From NCBI GenBank assembly GCA_045600965.1, contig JAZRYW010000033.1:1-64000 (forward strand): a stretch of DNA of 64,000 nucleotides, written 5' to 3'. The notes beneath the pieces are model-generated. The model worked only from the letters and a program-made list of their open reading frames with translations. It was not told the origin of the DNA and searched no databases. Made by a program: the position numbers and the translations under genes. This stretch comes from RGIG6374 sp045600965. Lineage in GTDB: Bacteria; Bacteroidota; Bacteroidia; Bacteroidales; UBA932. Below are positions 24,885 to 32,023 of this stretch, one piece after another. Position 1 is the stretch's first letter. The number at the start of each line of letters is the position of its first letter.

Positions 24885-25066
24885 CCGGGGGAATATCGGG
24901 ATAAAATTCCCCCGGAATGACATTCGAAAGAGCAAACGGGGGAGAAAACGCTGAAAATTCCCCCGGAATGGCATTCGAAAGGACAAACGGGGGAGAAAAT
25001 GCTGAAAATTCCCCCGGAATGACATTCGAAAGGACAAACGGGGGAGAAAATGCTGAAAATTCCCCC
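24885..25066 (+). repeat. REP-like cluster: three tandem 51-bp palindromic units plus partial units
   Basis: Units start at 24906, 24957 and 25008, with a partial fourth at 25059. Each holds ATTCCCCCGGAATG...CATTCGAAAGG...ACGGGGGAG, so CCCCCG pairs with CGGGGG. The first unit is also paired with CCGGGGGAAT at 24885-24894. The array begins 25 bases after the RAYT stop codon. The period is a multiple of three, which creates a spurious repetitive reading frame. Confidence 0.85.
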
Positions 25067-25144
25067 GATTGTCCAATTATGAAGGTGGTGGAACAAAGAA
25101 TGTTGGAGTTGGCCGGCCGAAGACCTGTCCACCGGCGGGCAAAA

Positions 25145-25268
25145 GCCCTCTCAAAAGAACAAAATGACTGGATTTGTTCTTCTGGCTGCGCCAGGATCCT
25201 CTCAAAAGAACAAAAAGGCTGGATTTGTTCTTCTGCGGGGGCTCACGCCAGGTCATTTGCTACGAAAT
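25145..25268 (+). repeat. 124-bp direct repeat, right copy
   Basis: Same order of elements as 19365-19487: two AGAACAAA...TTTGTTCT hairpins and a GGTCATTTGCTACGAAAT end. Here the end continues into a perfect 9-bp palindrome, TTTGCTACG (25256-25264) with CGTAGCAAA (25279-25287), which is cut off in the left copy by the IS66 end. Confidence 0.85.
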
Positions 25269-25330
25269 CTGCTGAAAACGTAGCAAAGTGGAGTTTGCCT
25301 GCGGATTTTTCGGCGGGGGTGTCTGGGGGT

Positions 25331-25540
25331 CTCCGGGTGTTTCCGGGTGTTTCCGGGTGTTTCCGGGCTCCGGCCCCGGCAACTGCCCGGGCTTCCAGCC
25401 TGGCTCCGGCCCTGGCCCAAGGCCTGGTTTCGGCCCCGGCTTCAGCCTAGCTCCAGGCCTGGTTTCGGCCCCGGCAACTGCCCGGGCTTCCAGCCCGGCT
25501 TCGGCCCCGGCTCCGGCAGGGCTTCTGCGCCCGGCCCTTC
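25331..25540. repeat. GC-rich low-complexity DNA with short tandem and direct repeats
   Basis: TTCCGGGTGT is repeated in tandem about four times from 25331. GGCCCCGGCAACTGCCCGGG plus nine further bases recurs exactly at 25372-25400 and 25467-25495, and GGCCTGGTTTCGGCCCCGGC at 25421-25440 and 25456-25475. No gene is supported. Similar GGCTCC/GGCCCCGGC words occur near 12700 and 19340. Confidence 0.7.
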
Positions 25541-25921
25541 CCCAAATGAAACCGTGGTATTGGCGGGCTTCAGCGCAACGTTTCTGGTCTGGTTGTCCTT
25601 CTGCGGTGGCCGGGGCAAAACCGAAAATCACCTGGCATGGGGATGTGGGTTCTGTGGGGCTGTGGCGGGGGATGCGATGCCAGGTGAACGAAATTTGCCA
25701 CCACCTGGCGGGACACCCCTTGCCCTAGGTGCCTCTGAGGCCATATGCGATGCCAGGTGTTTTTTGCTTTCCCTTTCCCGTGTGCCCGAAAGCCATTTCC
25801 CCGGCCGGGCTAAACCAGCAAAGCAAGCTGTTCGAGGTCCGAAGGGCCGATGGCGGCATCAGCCGCCGTGCCGGAGCATCAGCGACAGTGGGTTGAGAAG
25901 CGGAGACGCGGTGCAGCCGCG
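25541..25921. other. Non-coding stretch with dispersed CACCTGGCATCGCAT-like motifs
   Basis: No gene is recognised. GATGCGATGCCAGGTG at about 25671 and ATGCGATGCCAGGTG at about 25744 are near identical, and CACCTGGC appears in the opposite orientation near 25629 and 25706. These inverted and direct copies could form hairpins. The stretch otherwise looks like degraded intergenic DNA. Confidence 0.45.
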
Positions 25922-26021
25922 GAGTCCCTTTACCCGCACGGTTGCCGGCCACTTCGTGAGCCGGCAACGAAAAAGCCTTCAGCATCGCCGGAGGCTTTTT
26001 CGAGTGCGGGTAAAGGGACTC
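25922..26021. repeat. 18-bp perfect inverted repeat made from the tRNA-Leu 3' end
   Basis: GAGTCCCTTTACCCGCAC at 25922-25939 is the exact reverse complement of 26004-26021, which is the 3' part of the tRNA-Leu gene. The 64-base spacer contains a 9-bp hairpin (GTTGCCGGC / GCCGGCAAC, 25941-25968) and the tRNA terminator. Confidence 0.85.
25970..26000 (-). terminator. Intrinsic terminator downstream of tRNA-Leu
   Basis: On the minus strand AAAAAGCCT and AGGCTTTTT pair around a 13-base loop and end in a run of T. It starts five bases after the tRNA 3' end. Confidence 0.75.
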
Positions 26022-26086
26022 GAACCCTTACGCACTAAGGCACTAGATCCTAAGTCTAGCTTGGCTACCAATTACAACATACCCGC
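26005..26086 (-). tRNA. tRNA-Leu (anticodon TAG)
   Basis: The 82-base gene folds as a complete tRNA. The acceptor stem is GCGGGTA/TACCCGC with discriminator A, the D-arm includes AATTGGTAG, the anticodon stem is CTAGA/TCTAG around the loop CTTAGGA (anticodon TAG, reading CUA leucine codons), a 13-base variable region follows, and the T-arm is AAGGG-TTCGAGT-CCCTT. CCA is not encoded, as usual in Bacteroidota. A terminator follows. The 3' 18 bases are duplicated in inverted orientation 65 bases downstream. Confidence 0.95.
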
Positions 26087-26116
26087 ATTGTGCGTCGCAA
26101 AGTTACTGAAAAAAAA

Positions 26117-26974
26117 CTATGCGTCAAAGGATTTGCCCAACACCAGGACTGCCCAGCCGTCACGTGACCGGTCCGAAATATATGTCATACCGGCCTTCTG
26201 CGCCTCCTCGAGCAGCATAGGGATGTCGGCCGTATAGAAACCGCTGAGCAGCAGCACGCCACCGGGACGCAGGCCACGGGAATAGGTCGTCATATCCTGC
26301 AGCAGGATATTGCGGTTGATGTTGGCCAGAATGCAGTCATACCTCCCGGCCTGAATGAGCGATGCGTCGCCATATCTTACGGCCACCATCTTCCCCACCC
26401 TGTTGCGGCGGGCATTGTCGACGGCTGACCATACAGCAGTCTGGTCGATGTCGATGGCGTGGACGGGAATGGAGGCCTTGAGCTTGGCGGCCATTATTGC
26501 CAGCACTCCTGTGCCGCAGCCCATATCGAGCACATCCCTGCCCCTGATATATTCGGGATGGGAGATAAGGGCATCCAGAAGCATATAGGTTGTCTGGTGA
26601 TGGCCGGTTCCGAAAGCCATCCTTGGATCAAGGGTGATGTTGAAGCGTGTACGGGGCAGGCCCTTGTGGAAAGGGGCCTTCACCGTGCATCTCCCCTCCA
26701 CCACTATCGGATCGAAGTTGCTCTCCCACTCCCTGTTCCAGTTCTGTTCGGCGATAAGGTCGGCGGTCCACGACACTTCCATCTCTCCGCCGAAGGCGCT
26801 CATCACGGTTTTGAGGTTCTGACGGGAGAATTTGTCACGCGGGATATAGGCCTTGAGGAATCCGTTCTCCGTGACAAAAGATTCAAAGCCCAACTCCTCG
26901 ACAGTGGCCACGACTATGTCGGCGTTGTCTTCGGAGAAGGGCTTTATTTCAAATGTGACTTCGATGTAGTCCAC
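26117..26974 (-). CDS. prmA: Ribosomal protein L11 methyltransferase
   Basis: This 285-residue SAM-dependent enzyme trimethylates lysines and the N-terminus of ribosomal protein L11. MAFGTGHHQTTYMLL (around residue 140) is the strongly conserved PrmA motif, DVLDMGCGTGVLAIMA is SAM-binding motif I, and DCILANINRNILL is the catalytic-domain N-I-N motif. The N-terminal L11-binding domain is present but short. The start at 26974 lies three bases after the tpiA stop, so the gene is in an operon with tpiA. tRNA-Leu follows on the same strand 30 bases downstream. Confidence 0.94.
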   Translation of the reverse strand: MDYIEVTFEIKPFSEDNADIVVATVEELGFESFVTENGFLKAYIPRDKFSRQNLKTVMSAFGGEMEVSWTADLIAEQNWNREWESNFDPIVVEGRCTVKAPFHKGLPRTRFNITLDPRMAFGTGHHQTTYMLLDALISHPEYIRGRDVLDMGCGTGVLAIMAAKLKASIPVHAIDIDQTAVWSAVDNARRNRVGKMVAVRYGDASLIQAGRYDCILANINRNILLQDMTTYSRGLRPGGVLLLSGFYTADIPMLLEEAQKAGMTYISDRSRDGWAVLVLGKSFDA

Positions 26975-26977
26975 GGA

Positions 26978-27730
26978 TCAATATGACTGTGCGATGGCGA
27001 TGAAGTCGGCTGCCTTGAGGGCAGCTCCGCCAATCAGGCCGCCGTCGATGTCGGGGCAGGCAAAGAGTTCCTTTGCGTTGGAAGGCTTGCAGCTTCCGCC
27101 GTAGAGGATGGTGATCTCTTCTGCAAGAGCACCGAACTTCGAAGCGAGTATGTCACGGGTGAACTTGTGGATTTCCTGGGCCTGCTCAGCAGTTGCGGTC
27201 ACGCCGGTGCCGATTGCCCATACGGGTTCATAGGCGACGATGACGTTGGCCATCTCTTCGGCAGTGAGGGTGAAGAGGACTTCTTCTATCTGGGCCTTGA
27301 TGACGTCGAAATGCTTGTTTGCCTGGCGTTCCTCAAGTTTCTCACCTATGCAGAATATGGGGCTCAGACCATTGTTGAGAGCGAGGGAGATTTTCTCCAC
27401 GAGGGTTGCGGAAGTCTCGCCGTAATACTGGCGGCGTTCGGAATGGCCGAGGATGACATATCCGCATCCTGCTGCCTTCACCATAGCGGCAGACACCTCA
27501 CCGGTGTATGCGCCTTTCTCCTTGTCAGCGCAGTTCTGCGCTGAAAGGCCCACCTTTGTGCCTTCTGTCACGGCCGCTACGGGAGCGATGTTGATGAAGG
27601 GGGGTGCGATGATGAGTTTGACGTCAGACGGTACTTCGGGAGCTGCGGCTGCTACGCCCTTTGCCAGCTCGACAGCTTCAGAAACTGTAGTGTTCATCTT
27701 CCAGTTTCCTGCAACTATTTTCTTTCTCAT
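26978..27730 (-). CDS. tpiA: Triosephosphate isomerase
   Basis: The 250-residue glycolytic enzyme interconverts dihydroxyacetone phosphate and glyceraldehyde 3-phosphate in the cytosol. The substrate-binding N-terminus is VAGNWKMN with the catalytic Lys, VILGHSERR carries the electrophilic His, and YEPVWAIGTG carries the catalytic Glu and flexible loop 6. The phosphate-binding LYGGSCKPSN and GGLIGGAALK are also seen. ATG 27730 (MRKKIVAGNW) was chosen; an upstream in-frame ATG at 27778 would overlap the preceding gene. The gene is 14 bases downstream of the M1-like lipoprotein gene and three bases upstream of prmA. Confidence 0.97.
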   Translation of the reverse strand: MRKKIVAGNWKMNTTVSEAVELAKGVAAAAPEVPSDVKLIIAPPFINIAPVAAVTEGTKVGLSAQNCADKEKGAYTGEVSAAMVKAAGCGYVILGHSERRQYYGETSATLVEKISLALNNGLSPIFCIGEKLEERQANKHFDVIKAQIEEVLFTLTAEEMANVIVAYEPVWAIGTGVTATAEQAQEIHKFTRDILASKFGALAEEITILYGGSCKPSNAKELFACPDIDGGLIGGAALKAADFIAIAQSY

Positions 27731-27744
27731 ATTGTGTTGTTTGG

Positions 27745-28434
27745 TTAAAGATTCGGATTCGGTCCGCAAAAATAGCAAAAAAAGGTGAAGCTGTCCACCC
27801 TCAGGGAATCACAGGTCTGGAAAACGATGAGTTCCGTGGCTTCCTGGCCCGAATCGGGCAGAGGCGAGACATCCTCCTCCTCAAGCAGCGGAGCAACCGA
27901 CGAAGCCTGCCATCCCTGGGGGACGGTGAGCTGCAGCTTGTAAGTCGCGGGAATGTCGGCCTGCGCAAAGCAGGGCATCAGCTTGCTGACGGCCGGGATG
28001 ACCAGCTTGCGGGAGGAAATCAGGGAATCGGTGCGGTTCACGGCGCCTGCGGACGCAGTGAAGAATATGCTGAGCGTGTCCCTTTCTGCTGTGGTGCGGG
28101 CAAAGGCGTCCACCAGAATGTGCCCTTTCTCGAAACGCCATCCCACGGTCTCGCCGTTGAGCCTTACCGAGAAGAGATGGTCCTTCGGCGCATCGAAATC
28201 AATTTGCGGAAGGGCGGCGACCCTGTCGGCGAACGATATGTCAACCGACCCGTGGACAGGTTCGGACCTGGATTCGTTGATTATGAAATGTATGTCATAG
28301 CATACATCCGATATGTTCTCCACACGCCATCCTGCCAGTTCGTCGGAAACGCCCTCCTGTACATCCGGAGCGCAGGAACACGCATATGCGAGAAAAGCCG
28401 CCGCAAGGACGGCCATATATGCCGTCGCCTTCAT
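27745..28434 (-). CDS. Lipoprotein resembling the N-terminal domain of M1 aminopeptidases only
   Basis: The product of about 229 residues begins with a signal peptide and a lipobox-like LAYACSC. The body, YDIHFIINESRSEPVHGSV, then DFDAPKDHLFSVRLNG and LMPCFAQADIPATYKLQL, matches the beta-sandwich N-domain of aminopeptidase N-like M1 proteins (compare the PCFDQPDxKATF element). No HExxH peptidase domain follows; the frame ends cleanly after about 230 residues. ATG 28434 overlaps the stop of the upstream esterase gene by one base (TGATG); the frame also opens at a GTG three bases earlier. It may be a truncated paralogue or a stand-alone binding protein. The domain assignment is from sequence pattern only. 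Confidence 0.65.
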   Translation of the reverse strand: MKATAYMAVLAAAFLAYACSCAPDVQEGVSDELAGWRVENISDVCYDIHFIINESRSEPVHGSVDISFADRVAALPQIDFDAPKDHLFSVRLNGETVGWRFEKGHILVDAFARTTAERDTLSIFFTASAGAVNRTDSLISSRKLVIPAVSKLMPCFAQADIPATYKLQLTVPQGWQASSVAPLLEEEDVSPLPDSGQEATELIVFQTCDSLRVDSFTFFCYFCGPNPNL

Positions 28435-29552
28435 CACTCAACGGGATTGTTGTTGAGCGGCCATCCGGTGGCCGTTGACACATAAGGTATCAGGCCATAA
28501 GCCAGTTTGCGGTGGGCCCGGTAGTTGGGATGGCCCGATGCGCCGAGTTCGCTGTCATCATTGACGGAAACCCAGTCGAAGAATCCGCAGGCGCTCACGT
28601 TGGCCATTCCGCAGGATGAAACCACCTCCTTGATGTAGTCGGCCAGCGCCGGATCGCACTTCGACCATACGCAGAGCACGGGATGGTTCTCACCGTAGCA
28701 GGCCTTTATGCTCTTGAGCAGGGCCGTGTAGTTTTCGCGGAACATCCAAAGCGAAGGCTGACGGCTGGTGGAGAAGTCGTTCGTGCCCAGGTAGATTATG
28801 GTGATGTCGGGATGCAGATTGGATTTGCGGGCATTCCAGTCCTGCTCGCGACGCATATCGAAAGTCTGACCGTAGCGTTCGGGCATATACCAGCCGCGGA
28901 GGTTGTCATCGTAGTTGCGCGCTATCCCCTGGCCGGAATGGGCCACGGTGATAATATCGGCATCGAAATAGCGGCCGAGTATGGAGGCGTAGGTCTTGCC
29001 GCCGTTCTCAGTTTCCGGGAGGAAGGGATCCGAACTGATGCTGTTCTCCGACCCGTATCCGCAGGTGTATGAATCGCCCACGAACTCAATCAGGCGCTCC
29101 TTGATGGGCTGCGCTTTCAGAAGAGGGCCTTCGGTGATGAAACTGTGGATGGTCACTGTCCCCTGCTCTCCTTCGGTACGCTTGCTGATGACTGCGCAGT
29201 GCTCGCCTTCCGGCAGGTCCGATGCCAGGACGACGGTGGTGTCGCCGGCTATGGTGAACACCATATCGGCACAGGCCGAAGGCTCACGGTCAATCCAGAG
29301 GTTGAACCAGTCCTTATGTGTGTCGGAAGCCTTCACGGCAAGCGTGCGGCCCGAGAATGCCACCCTCACGGTGCTGTTGCTCCAGTCGAAGGAGACGCTG
29401 CCGTCGGATGAGACCTCGGTGCGGGCTATGTAGGTGATTTTCGAATCGTTGGCAGGTGTGTGACATACCTTGTCAGCCTTGCGGGCGGCCTGTGTCCCGA
29501 GCGGGAGGACGGCCAGCAGGGCGGCGGGAAGTATCATACGATATATCTTCAT
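28434..29552 (-). CDS. Secreted SGNH esterase with N-terminal carbohydrate-binding-like domain (CE2-like)
   Basis: The 372-residue protein has a signal peptide (MILPAALLAVLPLGTQA). An N-terminal jelly-roll domain of about 130 residues (FDWSNSTVRVAFSGRTLAVK) precedes the SGNH domain. The latter has EFVGDSYTCGYG with the nucleophile Ser, IIYLGTNDFST with the oxyanion Asn, and GHPNYRAHRKLA with the His. This domain order is that of carbohydrate esterase family 2, which removes acetyl groups from xylan and other polysaccharides. The start at 29552 was chosen because the longer frame from 29753 adds an unlikely hydrophobic leader. A TATCTTTG promoter element lies 46 bases upstream. It starts the esterase-M1N-tpiA-prmA run. 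Confidence 0.87.
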   Translation of the reverse strand: MKIYRMILPAALLAVLPLGTQAARKADKVCHTPANDSKITYIARTEVSSDGSVSFDWSNSTVRVAFSGRTLAVKASDTHKDWFNLWIDREPSACADMVFTIAGDTTVVLASDLPEGEHCAVISKRTEGEQGTVTIHSFITEGPLLKAQPIKERLIEFVGDSYTCGYGSENSISSDPFLPETENGGKTYASILGRYFDADIITVAHSGQGIARNYDDNLRGWYMPERYGQTFDMRREQDWNARKSNLHPDITIIYLGTNDFSTSRQPSLWMFRENYTALLKSIKACYGENHPVLCVWSKCDPALADYIKEVVSSCGMANVSACGFFDWVSVNDDSELGASGHPNYRAHRKLAYGLIPYVSTATGWPLNNNPVE

Positions 29553-29597
29553 CGGGGATGGTTGAGAAATTGTTGATATCAAAAAAAAGTTCGTATG

Positions 29598-29605
29598 CAA
29601 AGATA
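29598..29605 (-). promoter_or_regulatory. -7 box TATCTTTG for the esterase-tpiA-prmA run
   Basis: Minus-strand TATCTTTG, a perfect TAnnTTTG, lies 46 bases before the CE2-like start. On the plus strand TATCTTCG at 29619-29626 could serve the divergent DUF1846 gene. Neither has a clear -33 TTTG. Confidence 0.5.
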
Positions 29606-29646
29606 CGGAAAATAGGAGTATCTTCGCCCAGATTTTGATTTCACCG

Positions 29647-31122
29647 ATGAAAATAGGATTTGACAACGAAAAGTACCTCAGGATACAGTCCGAACACATC
29701 AAGGAACGCATAGCCAAATTCGGCAACAAACTGTATATGGAGCTCGGAGGCAAGCTCTTCGTCGACCATCACGCCAGCCGTGTGCTGCCCGGGTTCTTCC
29801 CTGACAGCAAGCTCACTATGCTGGAGCAGTTGAAGGACTGCGCCGAAATAGTGATTGTCATCAGCGCCGTCGACATAGAGAGGAACAAGATACGCAACGA
29901 CCTCGGCATCACCTATGACGTCGATGTCCTGCGTCTCAGGGACGAGTTCATGAACCGCGGGTTCACCGTAAGTTCCGTCGTCATCACCCACTTCAACGGC
30001 CAGGCCAGCGCAGACCAGTACCGCAAGCGTCTGGAGAGGATGAATATCAAGGCATACTACCACTATACCATCGAAGGCTACCCTTCCAACGTGGCTCTGA
30101 TAGACTCCGATGAAGGATTCGGCAAGAACGAGTTCGTCAAGACGACCCAGCCGCTGGTGATTGTCACGGCTCCCGGTCCCGGCAGCGGAAAGATGGCCGT
30201 CTGCCTGAGCCAGCTCTATCACGAGCACAAGCACGGAGTGAAGGCCGGATATGCCAAGTTCGAGACCTTCCCCGTGTGGAACCTTCCCCTGAAGCACCCC
30301 GTCAATCTGGCGTACGAGTCTGCGACGGCAGACCTCAACGACGTCAATATGATCGACCCCTTCCATTTCGACGCATACGAGGCCATTGCCACGAGTTACA
30401 ACCGTGACGTCGAGGCCTTCCCGGTTCTCAACACCCTTTTCGAGGCCATCTACGGTGAAAGCCCCTACAAATCACCCACCGATATGGGTGTCAATATGAT
30501 AGGGTACTGTATGAGCGACGAGGACGTATGCTGCAATGCCGCGCGCGACGAAATAGTGCGCCGCTACTACACCGCCCTCTGCAAGCTTGCCGAAGGCAAC
30601 TGCAATGATCAGGAAGTCAACAAGATATCCCTCCTTATGCAGAAGGCGAAAATAGACACCTCCTACCGCAAGTCGACGGTTGTGGCGCATCGGCGTCTGG
30701 AGGAGACCGGCGTAGCGTCTTCATCGATGGAACTGGAGGACGGGACCCTCATAGCTGCCAACACCAGCCCTCTGCTCGGCCCGAGCGCCGCCCTGATAAT
30801 CAATGCCATCAAGCATCTTGCAGGACTTGACCACAGCATCAAGCTCATCCCTCAGGATATGATAGAGCCTATCCAGAAGATGAAGGTGAGCTACCTTCAC
30901 GGGCACAATCCCCGCCTGCACACCGACGAGGTTCTCGTCGCCCTGGCAATGCTCAGCAAACAGGACGAGAACTGCCGCAAGGCCATCGCCTGCCTGCCCC
31001 AGCTCAAAGGCTGTCAGGTGCATTCGACTGTAATGCTCAGCGAGGTGGACCGCAAGATATTCAAGAAGCTCGGAGTCGAACTGACCTGCGACCCCGTCAA
31101 GAAAGTATCAAAGAATTCATAG
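29647..31122 (+). CDS. DUF1846 domain-containing protein
   Basis: The 491-residue cytosolic protein belongs to DUF1846 (PF08903). MKIGFDNEKYLRIQSEHIKE at the N-terminus, TAPGPGSGKMAVCLSQLYHE near residue 185 and TSPLLGPSAALIINAIK near residue 378 are the family's most conserved stretches. The GPGSGK segment resembles a phosphate-binding P-loop. No biochemical function is established to my knowledge. ATG 29647 was chosen as it gives the conserved start. The gene is transcribed alone, divergently from the esterase, and its last six bases overlap the end of the convergent EamA gene. Confidence 0.87.
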   Translation: MKIGFDNEKYLRIQSEHIKERIAKFGNKLYMELGGKLFVDHHASRVLPGFFPDSKLTMLEQLKDCAEIVIVISAVDIERNKIRNDLGITYDVDVLRLRDEFMNRGFTVSSVVITHFNGQASADQYRKRLERMNIKAYYHYTIEGYPSNVALIDSDEGFGKNEFVKTTQPLVIVTAPGPGSGKMAVCLSQLYHEHKHGVKAGYAKFETFPVWNLPLKHPVNLAYESATADLNDVNMIDPFHFDAYEAIATSYNRDVEAFPVLNTLFEAIYGESPYKSPTDMGVNMIGYCMSDEDVCCNAARDEIVRRYYTALCKLAEGNCNDQEVNKISLLMQKAKIDTSYRKSTVVAHRRLEETGVASSSMELEDGTLIAANTSPLLGPSAALIINAIKHLAGLDHSIKLIPQDMIEPIQKMKVSYLHGHNPRLHTDEVLVALAMLSKQDENCRKAIACLPQLKGCQVHSTVMLSEVDRKIFKKLGVELTCDPVKKVSKNS

Positions 31123-32016
31123 GGAGGCCACCGCAAGGAGGGTGATTCCGACAAGCAGCAGCGCGAGTTCCAACCCCTTCGCGCGGAGGTTGCGTTCCTT
31201 GAAGAGCGCCGCGCCGCAGATGAACGTCACGATCACTGAAGCGCGTCGCAGCATCGAGACTATGGAGAGCATAGCTCCCTCGCAGCTCAGGCAGTAGAAA
31301 TACAGGAAATCGGAGAAAGTGATGAGCACCGCCACCAGCAGCACCGTGCGGTCGTAGCGGAACTTCATATATGCCTCCTTCTGCACGGCCTTGACCGCCA
31401 GCAGCGCCGCTCCCATACACAGCATTATGTAGAAATTGCACCAGCCCTGGATGAAGATGGGGCTGAGGTCCTTCACTATATGCTTGTCCCAGAGGGCGCT
31501 CGCCACTCCTGTAACCACGGAGCCTACCATACAGAGTATCCACTTGTTATGGTAGAAGTCTATCCCCTCCTGACGGCTGCTCACGCTGAGCAGGTAAAGC
31601 GCCGTAAGAGAAAGCAAGACACCGCCCCACTGCAGCAGGGAAAGCCTCTCGCCGAAGAGAATGATGGAGAACAATATGACGAACACCGGTCTGGAGGCCT
31701 TCAGCGTGCTGGCTATGGTTATCGGCAGATGCTTGATGCCGAGGTAGCCGAGTATCCACGATGCGGAAACCACCACGGCCTTGATGACCAGCGCCATATG
31801 GTCACGGAGCGTTCCGTGTGCCGCATGCAGCAGAGTCCCGCTGAACCAGTCGAGGGAGAAGGCGGATGATATCAGGACAGGCAGGAAGAATATGACCGAT
31901 ATCACCGACGATGACAGAAGCACCTGGAAGACATCGTTCTTCCTGAGCGCCTGTTTCTTGGCGGCATCATAGAATCCCAGAAGGATAGCCGACATTATGG
32001 CTGTTATTATCCACAT
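31117..32016 (-). CDS. EamA/DMT family transporter
   Basis: This 299-residue inner-membrane protein has about ten hydrophobic segments in two EamA repeats. MWIITAIMSAILLGFYDAAKK begins the first and WILCMVGSVVTGVASALWDK the second. PITIASTLKASRPVFVILFS and GAMLSIVSMLRRASVIVTF are the conserved ends of the two repeats, where family members often have a Pro or Arg near the substrate path. EamA proteins export amino acids, nucleotide sugars or other metabolites; the cargo is unknown here. It lies seven bases downstream of rluD on the same strand and is probably cotranscribed with it. Confidence 0.88.
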   Translation of the reverse strand: MWIITAIMSAILLGFYDAAKKQALRKNDVFQVLLSSSVISVIFFLPVLISSAFSLDWFSGTLLHAAHGTLRDHMALVIKAVVVSASWILGYLGIKHLPITIASTLKASRPVFVILFSIILFGERLSLLQWGGVLLSLTALYLLSVSSRQEGIDFYHNKWILCMVGSVVTGVASALWDKHIVKDLSPIFIQGWCNFYIMLCMGAALLAVKAVQKEAYMKFRYDRTVLLVAVLITFSDFLYFYCLSCEGAMLSIVSMLRRASVIVTFICGAALFKERNLRAKGLELALLLVGITLLAVASL

Positions 32017-32023
32017 TGCTGAG

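Noticed and set aside
24906..25066. Possible CRISPR array
   Set aside because: The units are contiguous with no unique spacers, and no cas genes are present; they are tandem palindromes.
19489..25268. Composite transposon formed by two IS66 copies
   Set aside because: Only one IS66 element is present; the right boundary is a non-coding repeat.
24917..25450. Plus-strand frame with a 17-residue repeat (MTFERxNGGENAENSPG)
   Set aside because: It is created by the 51-bp palindromic REP-like units, whose period is a multiple of three; there is no ribosome site or conserved domain, and the frame then runs into GC-rich repeats.
26005..26086. Attachment site of an integrative element at tRNA-Leu
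   Set aside because: No integrase gene is nearby and the duplicated tRNA end is inverted, not direct.
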